A DNA stretch of 64,000 nt from Orychophragmus violaceus (lineage: Eukaryota > Streptophyta > Magnoliopsida > Brassicales > Brassicaceae). The translations under genes and the position numbers were made by a program. The stretch spans positions 72,485,823 through 72,549,822 of the forward strand of contig CM058239.1 of the NCBI GenBank assembly GCA_030180135.1. The letters are read 5' to 3'. Below, piece by piece: positions 23,235 to 33,541 of the stretch; position 1 is the first letter of the stretch; every line of letters begins with the position of its first letter. The notes beneath the pieces are model-generated. The model did no database searches. It was given only the letters and a program-made list of their open reading frames with translations, and had not been told where the DNA came from.

Positions 23235-23809
23235 AACCTTTGAATTTGAATTCGAACTTGTCTCAAGCAAGAGATCATTCCAGTTAGTCGATAGTAAAGG
23301 GTCTTCAACGGTGATCAAGTTGTCAGCCCATTCTTGCCAATCATTTCGTTTTTGAATGTCATCAAACCATGCACCAAAGCCACCATCCTCAATTTGTCTA
23401 TTGTTATGAATGGCTTCGTGGTTTTCATGGAAATGAAGAAACCCTCCAGGCAGTGAATCATGGCACCAAGAACTATCATTGCTCGACGCCTGAGAACCAG
23501 ATGTGCGTCGGCATTACTGCTGCTTCCTGCGGAGTGTTTCTCGTGAGACACCATAGATGAGTAGTGGAGATTTGGTTTGAAACTAGGTGATGAAGAAGAA
23601 CTATATGTCCAACTCCTCCACCGTTACTGGAGGAAAGCAAATGGTATGTGTTATCCTAACGGCTTAGACATTAACTGAGTGTTGTTCTGTGATCTCATGA
23701 AAGCATCTTCTACGGCTTAAGAAGGGTTTAATGTAGATGGAATAGAAGAAGTTCGAGCGAGGTTACTGGGCTCCCTAGAACCTGATTTCTGAACCGGACG
23801 AGCCTCCAT
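23235..23809 (-). pseudogene. PHR1: PHR1-like transcription factor, N-terminal fragment
   Basis: From its start (MEARPVQKSGSRE) through VSHEKHSAGSSSN, LPGGFLHFHENHEAIHNN and FDDIQKRNDWQEWADNLI to STNWNDLLLETSSNSNSK, this follows the N-terminal half of Arabidopsis PHR1, the MYB-CC regulator of the phosphate starvation response. Identification rests on recalled family sequence and on the long colinear match. At least three frame changes or stops interrupt it (for example a stop after IPSTLNPS). It ends before the MYB DNA-binding and coiled-coil domains, so it cannot act as a transcription factor. The pieces are joined without introns. It sits inside the Helitron-like element, consistent with capture of a host gene fragment. 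Confidence 0.75.
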
Positions 23810-24771
23810 TGTTGTCCTCTCAAAGCAAAAAACATAAACTAACTTCTCCCATATTGAATTTTAAGTTGTCAGAATCCGTACATCATTTTGAAAATACTAA
23901 AAAAACCTTGCTAATATCTGTAAACAAAGACTTGGCACAAAGTGGCGGTGGATAACCATTGAGAGGTGGACAATTTGAAGAAATGTTGATCCATAACCAG
24001 TGCCTTCTTCACAGCTAATACATCGCCGATAATGGATGGGGAAAATCACATTTTAAACCTTCAAGATAGAACTTACTATCAGTTTTAACCTTGAGAGATT
24101 AGCACTCACACTATAAACCACCAAACTAATAAAACTTACATTTATAATCTTCAAATTACCATATGTGTTTGCACCGACAAATTGATTAACGAAATTGTTA
24201 ACTCCGTTCTATTACGTTTAAACGTTGTTACTTTAATAATTTTTTTTATTAATTGAATTGAAATATAATATTAAAACAAAAAATGTGGCAATTAGTTAAA
24301 AAGGAAAAACACAGCCATTGAAAAAGCTTCTAATAAATGGAAAAACCGCTTTTTCTCTCTCTCCTGTACGACCAAAAAGACGATCTAAAGTTTCTTCATC
24401 CTCTTCATCCTCTTGGCCGGTGTCGGCCTCTCCGACGTCGGCCACACCCTTTTCTGTTTGATTTGCTTTACTCTTTCTTTCGTTTGTACAAAGCTTTCGA
24501 TTTAATAATGGCAAATCGCTATGTATTCTCACCAAGGATCGTGTCTCTTCAATTTACTGTCTCTCCTTTGATTTCAATCATGATACGGATATATCGTCAA
24601 ACCCAGATTGTTATACACGGCGACAATTGCTTGGATGTATATGTGGTCGGTTATTATTAGGTTCACCGTCTCCTTCAATTTGGGATCTCGATTTCGGATC
24701 TGTATACGTCTTGGATCGAAGCGTCAGATCATCACATTCAGTTTCTATCACCGTACGAAGATCGTCTGAGT

Positions 24772-25665
24772 TTGAGTACGGCCAGATTTCACCAATTATT
24801 GCATATATGTCGCGAGCCTGAATTCCGTGACGGTCGCAACCTCCTTCTCTCCTTATGGGAGAGTCTTTTTCCGACCTTACTCCAGCCACAAACCGTAAGT
24901 ATATGTCTCGGTTTTGTCCTGTCATCGAACGGTGTACCATTTTCCAGTATTGAAATACGTTTAAATCAATATCAACAAATCATAAGATACGTGTTTCAAA
25001 CGTGGATTTGGGATCTAGGAATATACAGTTGTTTCACAGGAATATACGGTTGTTGCGAATCTGATGTTTCACATGGATTTTATTTACATATCTGGCGCAA
25101 TAATCTTACGGTTATTTTCCATCAACGCCATAAACTTTTACAGTCAATGGAGCTTCAATTCGAAAAGATTACACCAGGGAATGATCTTCTATCTCCACTT
25201 TGTGATTCGGTGTGCCACAGGTCTTGTGATAATAAAGTGAAAGAAAATGATCTGTTTTTCAGGAATGACTCTTCTACATCCTCTGGATTTGATGGGTTTT
25301 TTGTTACATGGATGTATCAATGCGTGTCTGATTTGGGATTTATACAACTAAGGCAAGTTCGATCAACTTTATCAAGTTATAGAAGATTGATTTCAGAACC
25401 ATCTCCAACAACATCATACTCAAATTTATTTATCAAAGTCATGCCAAGAGCATTTTGGAGTCTCAGCAGCAAGCTGTTAGCCAATACGATTATGAAATGG
25501 GGACATAACAGATTCCATCTGTTAGCCTATAAGCCTACCGTTCGGATAGCATGGTTACTCTCCACTCTTTCATTGAAATTGTTTTCAATTTCTTATATTT
25601 GTGAACAACGTTTGTTTTGGAATATATCTGTACTTTGTAACTATTTCTTGATATTAATATATTGA
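24772..25665 (+). other. Unrecognised open stretch (298 codons, no ATG start)
   Basis: This is a long stop-free stretch inside the MULE that begins at a TTG codon with no ATG near its start. The first internal methionines come late. The translation shows no domain, signal or repeat I can assign and is rich in Ser, Leu, Phe and Ile. It overlaps a minus-strand frame at its left (24611-24940). A stop-free run of this length is unusual in AT-rich DNA, so it could be captured coding sequence read in a shifted or antisense frame, but I have no positive evidence that it is translated. Confidence 0.2.
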
Positions 25666-25786
25666 TTTGCCGGAAAAAAACAAAAAAAAGCTTCTAAATT
25701 AATCTTTGATAGCAGACTCGACAGGCAGCGACGACTCCGTTCACAAAATTTCTTTGAATATGAGATTTTGATATCTCGATTGTTAG

Positions 25787-26091
25787 GTGTCGGCGTCCGA
25801 GATAGTGATTAATAAAGGAGGAAAGGTTGAGGAGAAGATTCAGGTGAATCTGATTGAGATGTTGATGAATCAATTGTTGAGGCTCGACGCCATAACTGCT
25901 GATGGAGATGTCAAATTGAAGAGGAAGATGCAGGTATCAAATTTTCACTTAATTTCAAGTCTAAATCTCTAATTTTGATAGGTTTGTCAATAATATGTTG
26001 ACTCGGTTGGATTTTGAAGGTGAAAAGAGTTCATATGTACGTTGAAACACTCGACGTGTTGAAAGTCAAAAAACTCGACCAAAAAAGTTGA
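25787..26091 (+). pseudogene. Captured BAG-domain gene fragment (two exons)
   Basis: After a 3' splice site (TTGTTAG, 25780-25786) the frame reads VSASEIVINKGGKVEEKIQV, then NLIEMLMNQLLRLDAI and DGDVKLKRKMQ. A clean intron follows (25934-26019, GT...AG) and then VKRVHMYVETLDVLKVK and a stop at 26091. This is the BAG (Hsp70-binding) domain of plant BAG1-4 co-chaperones, from recalled family sequence, including the conserved 'INKGGKVEEK' and 'YVE(A/T)LD' segments and the family's intron. The N-terminal ubiquitin-like region and the first part of the BAG domain are absent, and the C-terminal tail is cut short. The piece lies in the MULE and is probably expressed only if a flanking promoter exists. 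Confidence 0.75.
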
Positions 26092-27522
26092 AATTAACAA
26101 ATATGTCTGCCACGAACCGTAAACGCGAACGCATTAATCCAAGCTCTAACAATCTTCGCTATCACCCGTATCCTGCGTTTCTCTCTTTCAATTTTCTGGG
26201 TTTTCTACTATGAACCCTAATTTTGAGATTGGGAATAGGATTTGTGAGAGATAAGAGAGATGTCCCTTTTCTATTTTTTGTTCAATTCAGGAGAATCCCA
26301 GAAGCTTTAGCAGAAAAGAAAGCTCCCTGCGTAGTGATTTCGCACAAGAATTCGAACTGAGAGAACTTAGTAGATTATTAGTTTCATTAGAGAGATTAAA
26401 AAGGTGGTGGTTGGAAGATTTGGGGGGTTTTCGTGACAAAAGAACAAAAACTCCAAGAGTGATTCCGCCTGAACTACTGAGATCTTAACGAGGAAGAAGA
26501 AGAAGATGTAGAAGAAGAAGATTTGGAAATTTTTGGTTCTTGTTCTTTTTCTTCAGTCAACAAAGTTTTTTTTGCCTTTAAGAACCATTTTTAATTAATT
26601 GTTTTTTTAATATTATATTAATAAACATATTTTGTATTAAGTTAACGGATGTTCACGGTTTTGTCACCGAGTTAACAATTCCGTTAATCAATTTGTCGGT
26701 GCAAAAATAGAAGGTAATTTGAAGGTTATAAATGTGAGTTTTATTAGTTTGATGGTTTATAGTGTGAGTGCTAATGTCTCAAAGATAAAACTGCTAGTAA
26801 GTTGTATCTTGAAGGTTTAAAATGCGATTTTCCCGTAATCTATGTACAACAAAGAATAACAATCACAAATCAAAACCATAAAATAACAAATAGCTTTTCA
26901 TAAACCAAAACAGAAACATGCTCATAAACAATTATGAAAACACTTCAAAATCTACAAAGCTGAGGGAGACGACTTTCTAAAGGAGGAGATGAAACCCTAC
27001 AAAATGAATTGAAATGGGATCAGGACCAAATCGATGAGTTCTCTGGATCGCAGCCAAATCAATGTGAGCCATTAAAGTAGTTGGGGATAAAGGGATTTCG
27101 GTGCAAGTTATTTTGGACTGGGTATTTGTGGAGGTAGTGTGGGGGTGGATCAGATGAAGAGGGAGAATTTAAGTCTGACATGTTACTTTCATGAAACGGA
27201 TGAAATCGGGATGTCGGGGCTACTTGAATGTTTGTTGTAGAGACTTTAATGGAGTTTTAATGACGCAGATGAAAGGATCAAGCCTGTAACGGTTTCATGC
27301 CATAGGTAGTTGGAGGAGTCGCCACTCGCCATTGTCGATTTGCATACGGCAGAAGGAGAAGAAAAGACGTACTAAAGCTTCGTGGATTTATTTTATAAAG
27401 GCCCACTTAGATACTGACGTTGAATTAAATGGATTGAACAGTTTTTAGGCCCATCTTCGGACTTAAAAAATGGGACACGTGGAGCTCTGGTTTGAGAGAC
27501 CAAGCTCCTATTATATATAAGA

Positions 27523-27549
27523 CTAGGGGTTATTCCGCGCTACGCGCGG
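27523..27549 (-). mobile_element. Second Helitron-type 3' end abutting the first
   Basis: On the minus strand the hairpin CCGCGCGTAGCGCGG (27535-27549) is followed by AATAACCC and CTAG (27523-27526). This is a standard Helitron 3' terminus, and it directly touches the TC 5' end of the Helitron-like element at 27522. This second Helitron must extend to the right. I could not find its 5' end, but the exon-like fragments near 31200-31770 may be its cargo. Confidence 0.5.
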
Positions 27550-27736
27550 AAGTTAGTATTCAGTTTTTATGAAATTATAGTTATCTTGTTTATACATTTG
27601 TCTGTTTTTTGTTTTGTGTTATATAAATTGTGTTATTGTTATTTGATTTTTTCACTATGTAGTGAGGTGCAATTTTTTTATTAGCTTTTACGATTTTATG
27701 TTTATAAAAAAAGAATCACATCTTGTATTTGCTACC

Positions 27737-27808
27737 AATTTGTTGTTGCTTTTGTCAAGAAAGACCAGAGTTAATTTGTTGTTGCTTTTGTCAAGAAAGA
27801 CCAGAGTT
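27737..27808. repeat. 36-bp tandem duplication
   Basis: Two exact head-to-tail copies of a 36-base unit that starts AATTTGTTGTTGC and ends GACCAGAGTT. It is probably a replication or repair duplication. It makes the reading frame across it look repetitive. Confidence 0.9.
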
Positions 27809-29951
27809 CCAGAGAAGTATGTTTCTTTACTATTGCGAATCGTATCATATTGGTATTTTCAACAAAAAATTACTTTTATTAGTAAATGGTGAATGGTATT
27901 TACTAATTTATATGATATATATAATTTTTGTTTTTCAAATATTTGTACGCCGTTTTCTCTTGTTATGATCAAGTGTCGTATTTAGAAGTGCTAATTTTTC
28001 TGCATACATAGTCATACTAAGACCTTAATATGAGAAATGGTTTTTTAAATAATAAATACAATGCACAATACCAAATATGTTTACTGACTATCAAATTCTA
28101 AGATTAGTAACCCATATATTTAATAGTCTTTTATATATATATGTGTGTGTGTTGTGTTCTTCGGAAGTGAGTTTGTTTTTTCTTTTGATGACTATTATAT
28201 CTTTTTTTACAGTGTGTATTTTTTTTTTAATATATTAATTGTTTTTTTTTTGTTTTTTAGTTATTTCTTATTATGTTTTATTTTTAAGTTTGAGGAAGAA
28301 ATGTTTGATGGTTGAATTATTATTCTTATATATGCTTTTAATTATTTCTTTTCTGCATGTACTTAAAAAACACTTTAATAAAATCAGTGTTATGTTGTAC
28401 CAATTAAAACTACTTAGTTGTGTAAGCTATAATGTATTAAACTTAAAGAAAACTATAATATATGCTGATATTTTTTCTGTAAATAAGTATACATGGGAGT
28501 AAACATTATTGGTAGCTTGTACCATTGAATAGATTATTTTTTAAATAAACCAGATCTGTCAACTTTATTTATATTTTAGGTCTTAGTCGGATTCTCATGA
28601 TGGTGAGGACATGGTCTATTTTGTGGCATCGTGATGAATTTGATATGCATACCATATTGTTTAAAAATAATAAATGTTCTCTTATTTTTAGTTCATCGAA
28701 ACAATTTTAGATTTTGTGAAAAAGTACTAATCTGTAGATAAGTAGTTTTTAAACATAGAATGAGTTGGAAAATATAGGTCTATAACTCAAAATTATATAA
28801 AGTGAACACAAATTGGATAAAACATATTGAAAACTGTATGCTCTTTCGAAACATATTAAATGCCAAAAATTTTGAAAATTTATGACTATTTCGAAAAATA
28901 AAATAGATGCTATGCTTAGAATATTTTTTTATTTAGTTATATTATATACACATATTTATAAATTAAAGTTGACGATGTATTTGATGTTTAGTTTAACGAG
29001 CTTGTGTATAGCAGATAATTGTTGTTTCCGTATTTTTAATTTTGATGTTTGAAAATATATAAATTATGACACATGATATCAACAATTAGATATAAAATTC
29101 ATGACAGAAAATGGGTTTTAAAATCAAAACTTTGTTGACATGTTCTTTAGTTGATCCTTTACAGCTACAGTTTTTAAGAAAATCATTGAACTTTTAAATC
29201 CAAAAATATAAATGTATAGAAATAAGAATTTGATGTTACAATATAAGAAATTTGATGGACACCTAGGCGGTAAGCGTTCATAGATAATGGCTTTAAACGG
29301 ATTAAAAAGATGTAAATGATCCTTAAAATATATGTATTGAAAATCATTATGGTCATATTCAATATGTGGTTTACAATATTTTTATGATTTCTATATTTTT
29401 TTAAAATATACATGAAAAATACATGGTGATTTGATTTGAGAGTTTTACTAATTTATAATTTAAATTCTTATTTGTTAAAAAAAAATGTATTGAAAATCAC
29501 TATTGTCAACGATTGTGAAAATGATGTATATATATTAGGTTTAATTGAATTTGATATATGATTCAAATGCAACATATCTTGACAAAAGAATACTTAACAT
29601 TTATGTTTTCTAACAAAATAATTTTTCGTTTAAAATACGATAACCGCTCAAGTACATGATTTTCTTATTAATATTTATACATGCTGAGAGATTGTTGCTT
29701 AATTTGATAGAGTTATATTTTTTCACACTTCTCATTATTTCATGCAAAACCAAAATAATTAATGATAAGTTTTTTAAAACTAATCATTTCTTTAGTTTTT
29801 TAAAGTTTTTTTTTACATCATCTTTAGATTTCTTGATCTATTTGCCAAATTTGAAGGTTGTAACTGGAAAATATATATTCATTATTGGATAATGGTTTTC
29901 ATAAGGTGGTCACATATAAAACCAAGTATAATATAAGAATACCAATTACAT

Positions 29952-29972
29952 TTTTTTTTTTTTTTGGTCAAC
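29952..29972 (-). mobile_element. 21-bp LINE tail insertion with 15-bp target duplication
   Basis: The 15-mer GAATACCAATTACAT occurs at 29937-29951 and again at 29973-29987. Between the copies lies TTTTTTTTTTTTTTGGTCAAC, which on the minus strand is GTTGACC plus poly-A. The larger LINE at 40797 also ends in GTTGTC plus poly-A. A near-complete 5' truncation product of target-primed reverse transcription is the simplest reading. Confidence 0.55.
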
Positions 29973-31199
29973 GAATACCAATTACATTTTTTTGGTCTTT
30001 CTATCTCTGTTTGAGAGTAAACACTTTAACAATAATAAAAATCGTTTATGCTATAACTCCTACCTCCAATCATGAGAAACTGGTTCATATTTTTCTAGAA
30101 CTGAGTGTAACGTTGGATTGGATGACTTGGCTGACGTCTCTCATGAGTAAACTTTGGCTCTGTTCCAAATCCTATTCTATGACTCGTCACGATCATGAAC
30201 CTTTTTGAATTGATGAACCAGAATGAAATCTCACATCATGTCGTATACACTCTGAAAGATAGAAGATGAGCATTCAAAATAGCGAAATCTGTAACTATAC
30301 CTTTGTTTGTTTGTTTTTTTTCCTGTGGTTAGCAACTTCATTGTTTCTGTCTGGCCTCTACTCCCACATGCCTGATACCATCTATAATATATGCAAATGG
30401 GTAATGCCACAACCAGTCAATCGCAATACAGCGACATGGAAATTCATATGGAAGACAACAAATTTGAATTTTGGGACAAAATGAAACCAATTTAAAAACG
30501 ACTATAGAATAGCACAGACGTCTGTGACAAAAAGAAAGAAAATAGTAGCACAACCAATAAATAGTTTCAAGATTTTTGTCTACTTAGAGATGATTAAAAT
30601 GCACCCTTACCTTTTTTCTAGAGAGAGCTTGGGCCTTCCCCTTCATTTTGTTGTATTGGTGCTTTGTTAAATGCATATCAAGTTGACTTTGGAGTCATAA
30701 AAGCAGGTAGGGAATCTGTTAAATTCCTACAATTAAAAGCTAAAAGAAATGAAATGAGGGATTCTAAGATGGTGGTGTGGATATGTCAAGCTATTTGAGG
30801 GTATATAGATGCATATTTCATTTACCGTAGGTACGAAGCTAAATAAACACTATACCAATTATGACAAAGATAAACCACATTTAAAGAAAAATACAACGTA
30901 GTAGATCACTAAAGCCGCCCAAGCACACTCGAACCCCGGCGCACGCTGGAGGGAATACACATCACTATATATTATATATACATCATTCATATTCACAATC
31001 GTTTAATCTTTGAATTCTATCCATTTACTTGTGGATATAGCAATACGATTTTTTTTTTTTGAATAGCAAGCTTACTAAGACATGTGTAGTAATATAGATG
31101 GACGGTCTTAGTTCTTAGATGAACAACAATTACTTGTCTGTCCCAAATCCTAGCTTGTAGTATTACGTTTTGGACATTTGAAAACATAAGCCCACATAC

Positions 31200-31341
31200 C
31201 TTACTATAGGAGTGATTGTGAATTCTGAAATCATATCCTCAATCTTCTCCACGATTCTGTCTCGCCTCTTCCTACAAAACTTCATGTACTCGATCATCTG
31301 CACATTAATGGATTTCCAATTCTCAAATCTTTCCAAATTAA
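31200..31341 (-). pseudogene. Unrecognised captured exon
   Basis: The minus strand reads ENWKSINVQMIEYMKFCRK, then RDRIVEKIEDMISEFTITP, and ends at a good splice donor (AAG|GTATGTG). The charged, helical composition and the splice site suggest a real exon of a host gene. I do not recognise the family. It lies about 200 bases from the ACC-synthase-like exon on the same strand, but nothing I know of ACC synthases matches it. Confidence 0.3.
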
Positions 31342-31549
31342 AACTTGGAGAGGGGAAAAATGCTCAGTACAAAACATATATGAAAAATCATAGAATGCCT
31401 TATTCTTTATCGAGATAGTTAAGATACACCTATCTAGAAACACATAAGTATTTAACCTTATTACAATCAAAATTCTAAACAAACACGAAGAAAAGATTTG
31501 TGGTTTGTGATCCAGTCAGGGAAGTTAAATATCTTGCGTTTTCAGGTCA

Positions 31550-31768
31550 AGAGATTTGATGTCTCCGATAGATGTCAACTTCTTCTCCTGAGGTTCTCCT
31601 CTCATCATATATGGACAATTACGGACACGGTAATAGATAAGCGTGTCCATGATATGCCAAGCAGAAGGCCAGTAATTCGATAGGAGTCCCACCATATGTT
31701 AGTTGCATGTTTGAGGGGTCAAAAGCCACGTTACCGCCTATTATTCTTGTCATGAAATCAGAAAAAGC
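31550..31768 (-). pseudogene. ACC synthase-like (aminotransferase) exon fragment
   Basis: After a CAG splice acceptor the minus strand reads AFSDFMTRIIGGNVAFDPSN, then GGTPIELLAFCLAYHGHAYL and LPCP followed by a stop. The pattern 'F..FM......V.FDP......GG...E.L.FCLA..G.A.L.P.PYYPG' is the conserved region of 1-aminocyclopropane-1-carboxylate synthases, the PLP enzymes of ethylene synthesis. The comparison is from memory. The expected PYYPGFDRDL after LPCP is destroyed by a stop and frame change. The PLP-binding lysine region is absent. It is a non-functional fragment, probably transposon cargo. Confidence 0.5.
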
Positions 31769-33145
31769 CTGACAAATTCAAAACATATAAATGAAACATG
31801 AGGAAGTAGAGCTCCACACAAGTTTCTGATTCATTCCTTTTGATTCTAGGTAAGAACAGATATCAATCAGACAAATTTTCAAATACAATTTCTGCAGCAG
31901 TCAAGTCAAATCTTTAACCAATTACTGGAACAAAAAAAGGTTCGACTAATCGAAGTTTATCTACACTTACTATACCTTCCAGCAATCCTTCCAAATATTT
32001 ATACATGGCGATACTACTGTTATCAAATTAACCATCATCAGATTTCATCAGCATCGACTCCATCAAATTCTCAGAAATCCATCTCTGGAGCAAGTCCGAG
32101 CACTTTTACAAATTCACAGAAAGAAATTCCCATGAATCAGATAAAACCAAATCACAAAGCGAAGAGAGGAACATCCTAAATTTTCTGAACTTACCGTACT
32201 CTCTCCAACTCAATATAATAAGGGGAATCGAGAGGTCAAGGTTTTGCTTGGACGATTGGACGATTGAACGGATCCTTCTTTGGTGCTGTTAAAAGAGAAT
32301 GAAAGGAAGTAAATAAAAAGAAGATGTGGGGGAACATGAATCGTTAAGGAGAATCTTGTGTGGATAAGGTGAATCTTTTTGACGTCCTCCTGCATAAGGT
32401 GGATAATCACACTCTAAACCCTAGCCAAAAGTTTCAAAACTGAGACAGATTTTGAAGCTAGAATTAAGCCCAGAAAGTTGAACTAAACTTTGGATTGAAC
32501 TGAATCTTGTGTGTTCCGCATAATCTAAAATTTTACCTGAAACTGATATGAACACCAAGACTTGGATGACAGCTGAACGATCGATGCAGAGAAAGACACC
32601 GTAAGTAACCAAAGCCCACGTTGGATTCTTCGCACTACAATCGAAGGACACCTGAGTCGAAATAAGAAAAATCACTCGGAGATTTAGCAAGATCTGATTG
32701 AAACCACACAAAATTCGAATTTAAAATCTCCAGACGAAAAATTCGGAGATAGCATCGGGAGATTGATATTGAGATTGGAATCTAGAGAGATAGTCAAGTC
32801 CTCTTAGATTTCTTTAACAGAAGGGCGAAAAGGTAAATGATATAAGAAAAAGAGAAAGGGGTCTATGACCTATAAATTTGATGAAACGGAAACTCCATCG
32901 TAACAGTTAAAGAAATAGGGGCAGATGAGTCGATCAAAGAAGAGATTTTAAAAAATAAGATTTAAAAAAATTAAAATAAATGAAAGAATGAAGAAGAGAT
33001 TTGCGTAGCCCTTGGCTTCAATATACATGACATGGCATTCTTTCCAAAAACATTTTCTAATTGCTGACATGGCATGATTTTGGAGTAGTTTTGATTGCTG
33101 AGGTGGACACCCTCTCTTGCCTCAAACTCCTCTCATTATATATTA
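31769..33145. other. Non-coding stretch with possible exon debris
   Basis: I found no complete gene. A minus-strand segment near 32046-32115 reads CSDLLQRWISENLMESMLM, which looks like protein, but has no family I can name. The rest is non-coding with short frames only. At about 33146 a terminal-repeat-like CTCCCTCTGTTTCAATTTAG, preceded by TA, marks either a Stowaway/mariner-type MITE end or the outer end of the mariner element. Confidence 0.4.
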
Positions 33146-33541
33146 CTCCCTCTGTTTCAATTTAGTTGATGTTTTGTATGAATGCACATTTATTAAAAAA
33201 AAGTTACTTTCTAAAATTTTACATAAAGTTTATTAGAAAAAGACAATACTACTAATGATTAGAAACCATGCACATTTTTTTTGAAGCAGTGGTTTGATCT
33301 TCTCAACAACTAAAAACATCTAAAGCTATTAATTACTCCCTCCAAAAATTCTCTTAAATTTTACTACTTCCCTCTAAACTTGGTTAATGGAAAAAAGAAA
33401 AGTTTAAGGTTTGGAGCTAAATTTTTAACTTAACAAAAAATTCAAAATATTTGTAATGGAGCCAAGTTATGTTTTCAATTTTTTTGGTCATGTCTATATA
33501 AACTCTAAATATAAATTACTCTCCACCATTATATTTTCTCC

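Larger units (their letters stand above)
24039..26835. mobile_element. Pack-MULE-like transposon with ~170-bp TIRs
   Basis: The left 24039-24205 and right 26660-26834 segments are inverted repeats of each other. They start GGGAAAATCACATTTTAAACC and GGGAAAATCGCATTTTAAACC, with about 85-90% agreement inward through 'CACTATAAACCA' and 'TTGCACCGACAAATTGATTAAC'. Flanking TAATGGATG and TAATCTATG agree at 7 of 9 positions, compatible with a decayed 9-bp MULE target duplication (one unmatched base on the right). The interior has no transposase but carries host-gene pieces, at least BAG-domain exons, which is the definition of a Pack-MULE. It is nested in the Helitron-like element. Confidence 0.7.
22393..27522 (-). 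mobile_element. Helitron-like element with captured gene fragments
   Basis: On the minus strand the right end is TCTTATATATAATAGGAG (5' terminus, 27522). The left end is a GC-rich hairpin (22407-22426, core CGCGCATGCG) followed 10 bases later by CTAG and a flanking T, the classical Helitron 3' terminus (hairpin, CTRR, insertion next to T). There are no terminal inverted repeats and no target duplication, as expected. The 5.1-kb interior holds a PHR1 pseudogene fragment and a nested MULE carrying BAG-domain exons, but no Rep/helicase. That both ends belong to one element is an inference from matching orientation and spacing. Copy A of the duplication holds its 3' 500 bases, so the element is older than the duplication. 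Confidence 0.55.
27550..31199. other. AT-rich stretch without recognisable genes
   Basis: The sequence is very AT-rich with many poly-T and poly-A runs. Open frames on both strands are short (up to 107 codons), start inside low-complexity sequence and have no family resemblance. It is presumably the body of the Helitron ending at 27523 plus later small insertions. Two small structures stand out and are listed separately: a 36-bp tandem duplication at 27737 and a 21-bp LINE-tail insertion at 29952. No tRNA or rRNA gene was seen. Confidence 0.55.

Noticed and set aside
24772..25665. Calling this frame a host gene
   Set aside because: It starts at TTG, has no recognisable domain and lies between MULE TIRs. 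I kept it only as an unassigned open stretch.
30908..30950. Pol III B-box-like GGGGTTCGAGTG on the minus strand, possible tRNA-derived SINE
   Set aside because: There is no A box at the right distance, no clear poly-A end and no target duplication, so it is too weak to list.
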